Assembly: GCF_031885415.1 (NCBI RefSeq)
Contig: NZ_CP116871.1
Location: 3,348,001 to 3,412,000 of the forward strand
Reading direction: 5' to 3'
From: Microbacterium forte
Lineage (GTDB): Bacteria > Actinomycetota > Actinomycetes > Actinomycetales > Microbacteriaceae
DNA: 64,000 nt
This document shows, in pieces, positions 43,518-51,109 of this stretch. Below the pieces are notes generated by a model. It was not told the DNA's origin. It was given only the letters and a program-made list of their open reading frames with translations, and did not search any database. The translations under genes and the position numbers were made by a program. Position 1 is the stretch's first letter; each line of letters opens with the position of its first letter.

Positions 43518-43546
43518 TTGGGGCCGGGGATGCCGTGGGGTACAGT
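43518..43546 (+). promoter_or_regulatory. probable rplJ promoter
   Basis: ttgggg (43518-43523) and tacagt (43541-43546) are spaced 17 bases apart, a sigma-70-like arrangement, about 195 bases upstream of rplJ and just before the L10 leader. Confidence 0.5.
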
Positions 43547-43739
43547 TGTCGTAACCGAAGACCGCTGGTCATCGTCGTGTGCGCAAGCGCATGAGGATCG
43601 AAGCTCTGCTCAGCAGGGGCCCGCGCAGGACACGAACTTCTCAAAGCTCCGTGCGCTTGCGCCGGAGCTTTTCTGTTGCCAGCGGTCGGAACCGGCGCCT
43701 CACCTCCGTGGGGCGCCTCGTACACACCAAGGAGTGACC
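43547..43739 (+). ncRNA. L10 (rplJL) leader with attenuator-like hairpin
   Basis: The ~190-base untranslated region before rplJ is GC-rich and structured, as in known L10 leaders where free L10-L7/L12 complex binds and represses. A 9-bp stem aaagctccg (43643-43651) / cggagcttt (43663-43671), with an inner gcgc/gcgc pairing, is followed by ttttctgtt. That is an intrinsic-terminator shape, so premature termination is a plausible control step. Location is exactly that of the L10_leader element; a covariance search would confirm it. Confidence 0.65.
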
Positions 43740-44228
43740 ATGGCGCAGAAGGACGCATCGGTTGCCGAGCTCACGAAGTCATTCGAGAACTCGACTGCCG
43801 TTCTGCTGACCGAGTACCGCGGTCTGACGGTTGCCCAGCTCAAGGAGCTGCGCAACAGCATCCGTCAGGACGCTGAGTACGCCGTGGTGAAGAACACGCT
43901 GACCAAGATCGCCGCCAACAAGGCTGGCATCACCGCGCTGGACGACGACCTCAAGGGTCCGTCGGCCGTCGCGTTCGTGCACGGTGACTTCGTCGCCACT
44001 GCCAAGGCTCTTCGTGACTTCGCCAAGGCCAACCCGCTTCTCGTGATCAAGTCGGGCATCTTCGAGGGCAACGCCCTCACCGCCGACGAGGTCAACAAGT
44101 ACGCCGCGCTCGAGAGCCGTGAGGTTCTGCTGGCGAAGGCTGCGGGCATGATGAAGGCCACGATGGGCAAGGCTGCCGCCACCATCGATGCTCTTCGCGA
44201 AAAGCTGGAGACCGCTGAGGCCGCGTGA
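43740..44228 (+). CDS. rplJ: 50S ribosomal protein L10
   Basis: A 162-residue L10 with the typical start '[20 protein letters not shown]', '[19 protein letters not shown]' and '[18 protein letters not shown]'. L10 is the base of the L7/L12 stalk and autoregulates through its leader. ATG at 43740 after AAGGAGTGACC. rplL follows after 48 bases. The pair is separated from rplKA by 11.6 kb and is not followed by rpoB. Confidence 0.98.
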   Translation: MAQKDASVAELTKSFENSTAVLLTEYRGLTVAQLKELRNSIRQDAEYAVVKNTLTKIAANKAGITALDDDLKGPSAVAFVHGDFVATAKALRDFAKANPLLVIKSGIFEGNALTADEVNKYAALESREVLLAKAAGMMKATMGKAAATIDALREKLETAEAA

Positions 44229-44276
44229 GCGACCTGCGATCTCGTTCAACAAACCCATCTATCTAGGAGATACATC

Positions 44277-44654
44277 ATGGCTAAGCTCACCACTGAGGAG
44301 CTGCTCGAGCAGTTCGCAGGCCTGACCCTCGTCGAGCTCAACGACTTCGTCAAGGCGTTCGAGGAGAAGTTCGAGGTCACCGCTGCTGCCCCCGTCGCCG
44401 TTGCAGGCGCAGGCGGCGGCGCTGCTGAAGAGGTTGAGGAGAAGGACTCCTTCGACGTCATCCTCGAGGCTGCCGGCGACAAGAAGATCCAGGTCATCAA
44501 GACCGTCCGCGAGCTCACCTCGCTCGGCCTCGGCGAGGCCAAGGCTGTCGTCGACGGTGCTCCCAAGGCCGTGCTCGAGGGCGCGAACAAGGAAGCCGCC
44601 GAGAAGGCAAAGGCTGCTCTCGAAGAGGCAGGCGCCACGGTTACCCTCAAGTAA
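44277..44654 (+). CDS. rplL: 50S ribosomal protein L7/L12
   Basis: A 125-residue L7/L12: N-terminal dimerisation helix '[20 protein letters not shown]', an Ala/Gly-rich hinge and the C-terminal factor-binding domain '[20 protein letters not shown]', '[20 protein letters not shown]'. It recruits translational GTPases. AGGAGA precedes the ATG. A strong terminator follows 54 bases after the stop. Confidence 0.98.
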   Translation: MAKLTTEELLEQFAGLTLVELNDFVKAFEEKFEVTAAAPVAVAGAGGGAAEEVEEKDSFDVILEAAGDKKIQVIKTVRELTSLGLGEAKAVVDGAPKAVLEGANKEAAEKAKAALEEAGATVTLK

Positions 44655-44707
44655 TCCGTTCCAGGTCGCGGCGCGTGCGCCTCGACCTGGATGCGTCTGA
44701 ACGCTTC

Positions 44708-44739
44708 ACGAAAGCCCCGGGTCCGCCCGGGGCTTTCGT
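44708..44739. terminator. rplL terminator
   Basis: Perfect 14-bp stem acgaaagccccggg (44708-44721) / cccggggctttcgt (44726-44739), loop tccg. It separates rplL from the convergent LacI gene and can serve both. Confidence 0.8.
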
Positions 44740-44781
44740 GCGTCCGGGGCCGGTGAGAGGCCTCGCGAGCGAGGTCGCGGG

Positions 44782-45786
44782 TCAGCGTCGACCCGCGGTG
44801 GAACTGCGAACGACCAGGGCGGATGCTGTCACAGTGCGCTCTCGTGGCGAGTCCGGCTGGTCTATCTGCTGCCGCAGCAGCCGCACCGCCTCGTGCCCCT
44901 GCTCCCGTGGCGACTGCTTGATGGTGGTGAGCGCGAACATCTCGGCGTGCTCGTGGTCATCGACCCCGACGATGCTGAGTTCGGTGGGGACGGCGATCCC
45001 CAGGCGCCGGGCCGCGATCATCGCTCCGATCGCCGCCTCATCGCACACGCCGACGATCGCGGTGGGTCGCCCTCGGCGATCACCGAGCAGCTCGACGGCG
45101 GCGGCGTAGCCGCCGGGCATCGTCGGGCGCGCATCCGCGATCCTGGCGATCGCTTCGAGGCCCGCTGCAGCGAGTGCCTCGAGGTATCCCTCGACACGCT
45201 GGGCGTCGCCGAAGCTGAGGTCGTCCGGATCCGTGGAACCACCGACGAATGCGATGTCGGTGTGGCCGAGTTCGATGAGGTGCTCGGTGGCGATGCGAGC
45301 GGCGGCGACGTCATCGATGGACACCGCGCTCGACCCTTCGCTGTAGGGGCCGACACTGACGAGCGGCCGCTCTGAGCGATGCAGCCGCTCGAGCTCCTGC
45401 GCGCTGGGTTGGATGCCGACGGCGATGATCCCGTCGAACCGCCGGCCGGGCAGCACCGTGTCGAAGAGGCGCTCGCGGGTCTCGCTGCCTTCGCGGATGC
45501 CGTAGAGGGCGAGCTCGTAGTCGAGAGCGAACAGCGACTCCTGGATCCCGGCCAGCAGCTCGGAGAAGTACCAGCGGTCGACAGGAGGCATGATGACGCC
45601 GACGGTCTGCGTCCGCCCCGTGGCGAGGCTCGTCGCGGAGGAGTGGGCGACGTAGGCGAGTTCATCGGCGGCATCGGCGACCCTCTGACGGGTGCCGTCG
45701 GAGACGTATCCGCGTCCGCTGAGCGCTCGGCTCGCCGTCGCCTTCGACACGCCTGCGCGCGCCGCGACGTCCGCGATCGTGCTCAT
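44782..45786 (-). CDS. LacI-family transcriptional regulator of the adjacent sugar ABC operon
   Basis: A 334-residue LacI-family regulator with N-terminal HTH 'STIADVAARAGVSKATASRA LS', hinge 'AYVAHSSATSLATGRTQTVG' and a periplasmic-binding-protein-like sensor domain ('IIAVGIQPSAQELERLH', 'SIDDVAAARIATEHLIELGH', 'LSIVGVDDHEHAEMFALTTI'). Start is the ATG at 45784-45786 with CGAGGAGGACC upstream; the frame extends further but without support. It is divergent from the binding-protein gene, with 281 bases between holding several perfect palindromes of LacI-operator type. It most likely represses the sugar importer until the sugar is present. Confidence 0.92.
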   Translation of the reverse strand: MSTIADVAARAGVSKATASRALSGRGYVSDGTRQRVADAADELAYVAHSSATSLATGRTQTVGVIMPPVDRWYFSELLAGIQESLFALDYELALYGIREGSETRERLFDTVLPGRRFDGIIAVGIQPSAQELERLHRSERPLVSVGPYSEGSSAVSIDDVAAARIATEHLIELGHTDIAFVGGSTDPDDLSFGDAQRVEGYLEALAAAGLEAIARIADARPTMPGGYAAAVELLGDRRGRPTAIVGVCDEAAIGAMIAARRLGIAVPTELSIVGVDDHEHAEMFALTTIKQSPREQGHEAVRLLRQQIDQPDSPRERTVTASALVVRSSTAGRR

Positions 45787-45865
45787 CGGTCCTCCTCGAC
45801 CATGCCTTTCGACGCGAGTCCCCGCCTCCACGCCGATGAAAGCGTAACCGTTCAGCGGCGGGAAA

Positions 45866-45877
45866 GGAACCGGTTCC
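45866..45877. promoter_or_regulatory. palindrome GGAACCGGTTCC (candidate operator)
   Basis: A perfect 12-bp palindrome, repeated with one change as GGAATCGGTTCC at 45990-46001. Both lie in the gap between the LacI gene and the ABC operon, one near each gene. Confidence 0.55.
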
Positions 45878-45889
45878 ATACGAATTGCT

Positions 45890-45903
45890 CGGGAGCGCTC
45901 CCA
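45890..45903. promoter_or_regulatory. palindrome CGGGAGCGCTCCCA (CebR-like operator)
   Basis: Thirteen of 14 bases match TGGGAGCGCTCCCA, the Streptomyces CebR (LacI family) operator. A LacI-family regulator gene lies directly beside it. Binding by this regulator is inferred. Confidence 0.7.
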
Positions 45904-45930
45904 CGTCCGAGCATCGGACATCACGAAAGG

Positions 45931-45958
45931 TTGCGAGCTTGTGATCCTGGCTTATTGT
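45931..45958 (+). promoter_or_regulatory. possible promoter of the sugar ABC operon
   Basis: ttgcga (45931-45936) and tattgt (45953-45958), spacing 16. It lies between the CebR-like palindrome and a second operator candidate (45990-46007), a layout consistent with repression. Confidence 0.4.
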
Positions 45959-45989
45959 GTCGCGGCGTGAGACCCCGGTAGGTTGTCCT

Positions 45990-46007
45990 GGAATCGGTTC
46001 CCGATTC
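45990..46007. promoter_or_regulatory. second operator candidate with inverted repeat
   Basis: GGAATCGGTTCC (45990-46001) is a near copy of the palindrome at 45866. It overlaps a perfect 7-bp inverted repeat gaatcgg-ttc-ccgattc (45991-46007), roughly 60 bases before the binding-protein ATG. Confidence 0.5.
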
Positions 46008-46067
46008 TGCGCCGAGGGGCGGCGCAGGATGACGTGGGAACCGTGAAACTCGAAGAGGAGAATTCAC

Positions 46068-47387
46068 ATGGGTCTGTCACAGCGTTCCCGGCGTTACGCG
46101 CCAATCGCACTGCTGGGAGTCGCGGGCATCGCGCTCGCCGGCTGTGGTGCTCCCGGCGGCACGGACGGCGGGGGAGAAGGCGGTGGTGGCGGCGATAACT
46201 CCGTCACGATCTACGGCACGATCGTCGAGGGAGAAGCGGAACTCCTCGCGGAGTCCTGGGCGGACTTCGAAGAAGAGAACGACATCGAGATCAAGTACGA
46301 GGGCAGCCAGGACTTCGAGACTCAGCTCGGAACGCGCGCACAGGGCGGCAACCCGCCCGACATCGCGATCTTCCCGCAGCCCGGACTCTTCGCGGACTAC
46401 GCCGCCCGCGACTTCCTGAAGCCAGCACCCGAAGCGGTCGAGGCGAACGCGAAGGAGTACTGGACGCAGGGGTGGGTCGACTTCGGCACCTACGAGGACG
46501 AGTTCTACGGCGCACCGCTCATGGCGAGCGTCAAGGGCTGGGTCTGGTACTCGCCCAAGAAGTTCGCCGAATGGGGTGTCGAGGAGCCGACGAGTTGGGA
46601 AGAGCTGCTCACGCTCACTCAGAAGATCCAGGAGACGAGTGGCAAGGCTCCGTGGTGCGCCGGCTTCGAGTCGGGCGTCGCGACGGGTTGGCCCGGAACA
46701 GACTGGATCGAGGACCTCGTGCTCCGCAACGCCGGAGCAGATGTCTACGACCAGTGGGTCAAGAACGAGATCCCGTTCACCGACCTGCAGATCAAGGAGG
46801 CGTTCGACGCGACGGGTGAACTCCTGCTCAACCCGGCCTACGTCAACGGCGGCTTCGGTGACGTGCGCTCGATCAACTCGACCGCATTCGGTGATGTCGC
46901 CCCGGCAGTCGCCAGCGGCGAGTGCGCGCTGACCCACCAGGCGTCCTTCCTCTCGGGCTTCTTCCCCGAGGGCACGGACATCTCCGAGGAGGGCGACGTC
47001 TGGGCCTTCCTGCTTCCGAGCCAGAGCGAGGACGAGACGTTCATCACCGGTGGTGGCGAGATCGTCGGCGCGTTCAGCGACGACGAGGCGACGCAGAAGG
47101 TGCTGGAGTACCTCTCGAGCCCCGAGTGGGCGGACAGCCGTCTCGCACTCGGCGGCGTGACCTCTGCGAACAAGGGCGTCGACATCGAAGCCGTCGAGAA
47201 CCCGATCCTGCAGGAGTCGATCAAGCTGCTGCAGGACGACTCGGTGACGTTCCGCTTCGACGGATCCGACCAGATGCCCGGAGCCGTCGGCTCCGGAACC
47301 TTCTGGAAGGGCATGGTTGCCTGGATCAACGGGACCTCGACTGACGAGGTGCTGACCCAGATCGAGACCGGTTGGCCCTCCAGCTGA
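46068..47387 (+). CDS. sugar (alpha-glucoside-type) ABC transporter substrate-binding lipoprotein
   Basis: A 439-residue family-1 extracellular sugar-binding protein. Lipoprotein signal with lipobox 'IALAGCGAP', a Gly-rich linker, then 'NSVTIYGTIVEGEAELLAES', 'GTRAQGGNPPDIAIFPQPGL', 'WAKxPKKF-type' Trp-rich sugar-contact segments ('GWVWYSPKKFAEWGV', 'GWPGTDWIEDLVLRNAG') and 'LTHQASFLSGFFPEGTDISE'. It resembles AglE-type alpha-glucoside binding proteins; another disaccharide is possible, especially given the CebR-like operator. GAAGAGGAG precedes the ATG. A hairpin follows before the permease genes. No glycosidase or ATPase gene is in the operon; the ATPase is probably a shared MsiK-like protein encoded elsewhere. 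Confidence 0.9.
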   Translation: MGLSQRSRRYAPIALLGVAGIALAGCGAPGGTDGGGEGGGGGDNSVTIYGTIVEGEAELLAESWADFEEENDIEIKYEGSQDFETQLGTRAQGGNPPDIAIFPQPGLFADYAARDFLKPAPEAVEANAKEYWTQGWVDFGTYEDEFYGAPLMASVKGWVWYSPKKFAEWGVEEPTSWEELLTLTQKIQETSGKAPWCAGFESGVATGWPGTDWIEDLVLRNAGADVYDQWVKNEIPFTDLQIKEAFDATGELLLNPAYVNGGFGDVRSINSTAFGDVAPAVASGECALTHQASFLSGFFPEGTDISEEGDVWAFLLPSQSEDETFITGGGEIVGAFSDDEATQKVLEYLSSPEWADSRLALGGVTSANKGVDIEAVENPILQESIKLLQDDSVTFRFDGSDQMPGAVGSGTFWKGMVAWINGTSTDEVLTQIETGWPSS

Positions 47388-47396
47388 TCGGATGAG

Positions 47397-47422
47397 GTGG
47401 GCCGCCCCGATGGGCGGCCCAC
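47397..47422 (+). terminator. hairpin between binding-protein and permease genes
   Basis: Perfect 11-bp arms gtgggccgccc (47397-47407) and gggcggcccac (47412-47422), loop cgat, starting 10 bases past the stop. No T tract. Likely an intra-operon attenuator or 3'-end protector, parallel to the one at 9265-9298. Confidence 0.6.
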
Positions 47423-47492
47423 CCTCTCTCGCACTCGGACCACGCATGGGCGCGCCGTCCGCTGATCAGCTCCGTCTCATGAAGGGGAATCC

Positions 47493-48632
47493 ATGAACGC
47501 GACTGTGTTCTTCCAATGGATCGGGTCTCTGCCCCCGATCGTCCAAGCTCTCGCCGTCGTCCTCGCCTTCGCGGTGGTCGTCGTCGTCATCTTGCTGCTC
47601 GTCGACATCGCGCCGCGAAAGGGCGCGCTCTACACCGGCATTCGCCTCGCGATGTGCCTCCTCATCCCGTTCGCGGTGATGTGGTTCTTCAACTCGTACT
47701 ACTGGGCGATGGGAGTGGCAGTCGCCGTGGGAGCGCTGTTCTTCTTCCTCGACTACCGATCCCGCGACGGAGCGGGATACCTGATCCAGCTCGTCGCCTT
47801 CATGGCGCCGGCGATGCTGCTGCTGGTGGCAGGACTAATCCTTCCGTCGATCCAGACCGTCTACGCGTCATTCTGGAACTCGACCGGCAGCGACTTCGTC
47901 GGCTTCTCGAACTACCTCTGGATCTTCACGCAGTCCGACGGCGTCACCTCGGTGGTGAACACGATCGTCTGGGTGCTGCTGGTTCCGACGCTCTCGACGA
48001 TGGTCGGTCTGGCCTACGCGGTCTTCATCGACAAGACCCGCGGCGAGAAGATCTACAAGCTGCTGGTCTTCATGCCGATGGCGATCTCGTTCGTCGGCGC
48101 GAGCATCATCTGGCGTTTCGTGTATGCCTATCGCGGTCCGGAGTTCGAGCAGATCGGTCTGCTCAACCAGATCCTGGTCTGGTTCGGCGGAGAGCCGCAG
48201 CAGTTCCTGCTGAACGGTCCGTGGAACAACCTGGCGCTGATCGTCGTGCTGATCTGGGTGCAGACCGGGTTCGCGATGGTCGTCCTCTCGGCATCCATCA
48301 AGGGCGTGCCCACCGAGCTTCTCGAAGCGGCCGAGCTTGACGGCGCGAACGCCTGGGAGCGATTCCGCTCGGTGACGATCCCGTCGATCCGACCGGCGCT
48401 GATCGTCGTGCTGACCACGATCTCGATCGCCTCGCTGAAGGTGTTCGACATCGTGCGAACCATGACCGGTGGCAACTACGGCACATCCGTGCTCGCGAAC
48501 GAGATGTACACGCAGTTCTCCAAGTTCGAGGCGGGTCGCAGCGCTGCGCTCTCCGTCATCCTGTTCATCCTGGTGCTCCCGATCGTCATCTACAACGCGC
48601 GCCAGATCAAGAAGCAGCGGGAGATCCGATGA
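47493..48632 (+). CDS. sugar ABC transporter permease 1 (AglF/MalF type)
   Basis: A 379-residue permease with extra N-terminal hydrophobic segments ('LAVVLAFAVVVVVILLLV', 'MWFFNSYYWAMGVAVAVG') before the common MalF-type core. The core shows 'MVGLAYAVFIDKTRGEKIYK', 'FMPMAISFVGASIIWRFVYA' and the EAA loop 'LEAAELDGANAWERFRSVTI'. It overlaps the second permease by ATGA. GGGGAA precedes the ATG. Confidence 0.92.
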   Translation: MNATVFFQWIGSLPPIVQALAVVLAFAVVVVVILLLVDIAPRKGALYTGIRLAMCLLIPFAVMWFFNSYYWAMGVAVAVGALFFFLDYRSRDGAGYLIQLVAFMAPAMLLLVAGLILPSIQTVYASFWNSTGSDFVGFSNYLWIFTQSDGVTSVVNTIVWVLLVPTLSTMVGLAYAVFIDKTRGEKIYKLLVFMPMAISFVGASIIWRFVYAYRGPEFEQIGLLNQILVWFGGEPQQFLLNGPWNNLALIVVLIWVQTGFAMVVLSASIKGVPTELLEAAELDGANAWERFRSVTIPSIRPALIVVLTTISIASLKVFDIVRTMTGGNYGTSVLANEMYTQFSKFEAGRSAALSVILFILVLPIVIYNARQIKKQREIR

Positions 48633-49588
48633 CCGACACCGTGAACTCAGACACCGGCCAGAGCACCAGGGCGATCACGACCGCCGGACGCTTCGAAGCG
48701 TCGGCAGGCCGTGCACGCAAGCGGCTCAGCCGCCCGTGGGCGACGGTCGCATCGATCGTCATCGCCGTGGTGTGGACCATCCCGACGCTCGGACTGTTCA
48801 TCTCGTCGTTCCGTGAGAGGGATGCGATCGAGACCACCGGGTGGTGGACGTTCTTCACCAATCCACAGTTCACCATCGACAACTACGTGGCGGTGCTGCA
48901 GTCGGGCACCACGCAGCTGACGATCCTGGAGTCCTTCTTCAACTCGATCGTGATCACGATCCCGGCCACGCTCATCCCGCTGATGATCGCGGCGATGGCG
49001 GCGTACGCGTTCTCGTGGATCGACTTCAAGGGACGCAACGCGCTGTTCATCTTCGTGTTCGCACTGCAGATCGTGCCGATCCAGATGGCGCTGGTGCCGC
49101 TGCTGTCATCGTTCTCGCGGGGGATCAACCTGTTCGGCGTGCAGGTGACGCAGGGACTCGACGCCTCCGGCGGCTATGCGCAGGTGTGGATCGCCCACAC
49201 CATGTTCGCGCTGCCGCTGGCGATCTACCTGCTGCACAACTTCATGTCGGAGATCCCCGGCGAGATCATCGAAGCCGCGCGCGTCGACGGTGCATCCCGC
49301 GGCCAGATCTTCTTCAGGATCGTGCTGCCGCTGACGATGCCGGCGATCGCGTCGGTGGCGATCTTCCAGTTCCTGTGGGTATGGAACGACCTGCTCGTCG
49401 CCCTGGTGTTCGCCGACGGCGCCGCCTCGCCGATCACCAAGGTGCTCGCCGAGATCACCGGCCGCGGTGAGGGCTGGTACCTCCTGACTGCAGGTGCGTT
49501 CGTGTCGATCATCGTCCCGCTGATCGTGTTCTTCTCGCTCCAGCGGTACTTCGTGCGAGGACTCCTGGCGGGTTCCACGAAGGGCTGA
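48629..49588 (+). CDS. sugar ABC transporter permease 2 (AglG/MalG type)
   Basis: A 319-residue MalG-type permease. Six membrane segments, 'FNSIVITIPATLIPLMIAAM', 'ALQIVPIQMALVPLL', and the EAA loop 'IIEAARVDGASRGQIFFRIV' followed by 'LPLTMPAIASVAIFQFLWVW'. It is the last gene of the importer operon and is followed by a terminator-like hairpin. Confidence 0.93.
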   Translation: MTDTVNSDTGQSTRAITTAGRFEASAGRARKRLSRPWATVASIVIAVVWTIPTLGLFISSFRERDAIETTGWWTFFTNPQFTIDNYVAVLQSGTTQLTILESFFNSIVITIPATLIPLMIAAMAAYAFSWIDFKGRNALFIFVFALQIVPIQMALVPLLSSFSRGINLFGVQVTQGLDASGGYAQVWIAHTMFALPLAIYLLHNFMSEIPGEIIEAARVDGASRGQIFFRIVLPLTMPAIASVAIFQFLWVWNDLLVALVFADGAASPITKVLAEITGRGEGWYLLTAGAFVSIIVPLIVFFSLQRYFVRGLLAGSTKG

Positions 49589-49615
49589 TCGGCTCCGTAC
49601 GACAGGTCGAGCACA

Positions 49616-49658
49616 CGATGCCGCGATCGGGCGCAACACAGCCCCGGTCGCGGCATCG
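49616..49658 (+). terminator. terminator hairpin after the sugar ABC operon
   Basis: Arms cgatgccgcga (49616-49626) and tcgcggcatcg (49648-49658) are perfect reverse complements with a 21-nt loop that can pair further (cggg with cccg). Confidence 0.6.
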
Positions 49659-49677
49659 TCGCACGTACGCTGTGAAC

Positions 49678-51054
49678 ATGAAGTACGCAGACTCCATCGT
49701 CGACCTCGTCGGCGACACGCCCCTCGTGAAGCTCCAGCACGTCACCGAGGGCGTCGCGTGCACCGTGCTGGTGAAGCTGGAGTACCTCAACCCCGGCGGT
49801 TCCGCGAAGGATCGCATCGCCTCGAGGATCATCGATGCCGCCGAGGCCTCGGGCGACCTGAAGCCGGGCGGCACCATCGTGGAGCCCACGAGCGGGAACA
49901 CCGGCGTCGGCCTCGCACTGGTCGCCCAGCAGCGCGGATACAAGTGCGTCTTCGTGCTGCCCGACAAGGTCGGGGAGGACAAGATCGACGTGCTGCGGGC
50001 ATACGGTGCCGAGGTGGTCGTGACGCCGACCTCGGTCGCGGCAGAGAGCCCGGAGTCGTACTACAGCGTCAGCGATCGGCTCGCCCGCGAGATCCCCGGG
50101 GCGTTCAAGCCGAACCAGTACGAGAATCCGAACGGACCCCGCAGCCACTACGAGACCACCGGTCCCGAGATCTGGCGCGACACCGACGGACTGATCACGC
50201 ACTTCGTCGCCGGCGTCGGCACCGGGGGCACGATCACGGGCACCGGTCGCTATCTGCGTGAGGTGTCGGAAGATCGCGTGCGCATCGTGGGAGTCGACCC
50301 GGTGGGCAGCGTCTACAGCGGTGGCACGGGACGCCCGTATCTGGTCGAGGGGGTCGGCGAGGACATCTGGCCCGGCGCCTACGATCCGAGGGTTCCGCAT
50401 GAGATCGTCGCGGTCGACGACGCGGAGTCGTTCGCGATGACCCGGCGACTCGCTCGTGAAGAGGGAATCCTCGTCGGCGGCTCCAGCGGCATGGCCGTGG
50501 TCGGCGCGCTGCGGGTCGCTCGCGACCTGCCGGCGGATGCTGTGATGGTGGTGCTGCTGCCGGACGGCGGACGCGGCTACCTCAGCAAGATCTTCAACGA
50601 CGGCTGGATGCGCTCCTACGGCTTCAGCGAGGTCGAGGAGGGCGAGACGGTGGCCGACGTGCTGGCCGCCCGCACCGCCCGGCTGGGGGAGGGGATCCCC
50701 GATCTGGTGCACGCGCACCCGACCGACACCGTGCTCGAGGCCATCGGCATGATGACCGAATACGACGTCTCGCAGCTGGTGGTGCTGAGCGCGGAGCCGC
50801 CCGTGATGATGGGCGAGGTCATCGGCACGGTCGACGAGAAGGGTCTGCTCGACCTGCTGTTCCGCGGCGACGCCAAACCGGCGGATGCCGTGGGAGCACA
50901 CGTGGGGGAGCGGCTGCCGCTTCTCGGCATCCATGCCCCTCTCGCGCAGGCGAGGGCCGCTCTGGCCGACGCCGACGCGCTGCTCGTCACGCTCGACGGC
51001 AAGCCGCACACCGTGCTCACCCGGCAGGATCTGCTCTCGTACCTCTCGCGCTGA
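49678..51054 (+). CDS. cbs: cystathionine beta-synthase
   Basis: A 458-residue PLP enzyme condensing serine and homocysteine to cystathionine. The catalytic domain (1-~320) has the PLP Lys in 'NPGGSAKDRIASRI', 'EPTSGNTGVGLALVAQQRGY', and the PLP phosphate loop 'AGVGTGGTITGTGRYL'. The C-terminal ~130 residues form a pair of CBS domains (Bateman module), which can bind adenosyl ligands. It is followed by a cystathionine gamma-synthase/lyase gene, making a transsulfuration unit. ATG at 49678; a GTG two codons upstream is an alternative. No clear ribosome binding site, possibly leaderless. Confidence 0.93.
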   Translation: MKYADSIVDLVGDTPLVKLQHVTEGVACTVLVKLEYLNPGGSAKDRIASRIIDAAEASGDLKPGGTIVEPTSGNTGVGLALVAQQRGYKCVFVLPDKVGEDKIDVLRAYGAEVVVTPTSVAAESPESYYSVSDRLAREIPGAFKPNQYENPNGPRSHYETTGPEIWRDTDGLITHFVAGVGTGGTITGTGRYLREVSEDRVRIVGVDPVGSVYSGGTGRPYLVEGVGEDIWPGAYDPRVPHEIVAVDDAESFAMTRRLAREEGILVGGSSGMAVVGALRVARDLPADAVMVVLLPDGGRGYLSKIFNDGWMRSYGFSEVEEGETVADVLAARTARLGEGIPDLVHAHPTDTVLEAIGMMTEYDVSQLVVLSAEPPVMMGEVIGTVDEKGLLDLLFRGDAKPADAVGAHVGERLPLLGIHAPLAQARAALADADALLVTLDGKPHTVLTRQDLLSYLSR

Positions 51055-51109
51055 CGCCCGGCGTAACAGGGCCAGCCGACCTCCCCGGGGCGGACGTAGG
51101 CTGAGGAGC

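Noticed and set aside
40297..43758. A 1153-codon open frame on the minus strand spanning the G6PDH-like gene and the GH15 region.
   Set aside because: Only the part to 41661 encodes a recognisable protein; the rest is antisense to the GH15 gene, Arg/His/Asp-rich, and open only because stop codons are rare in GC-rich DNA.
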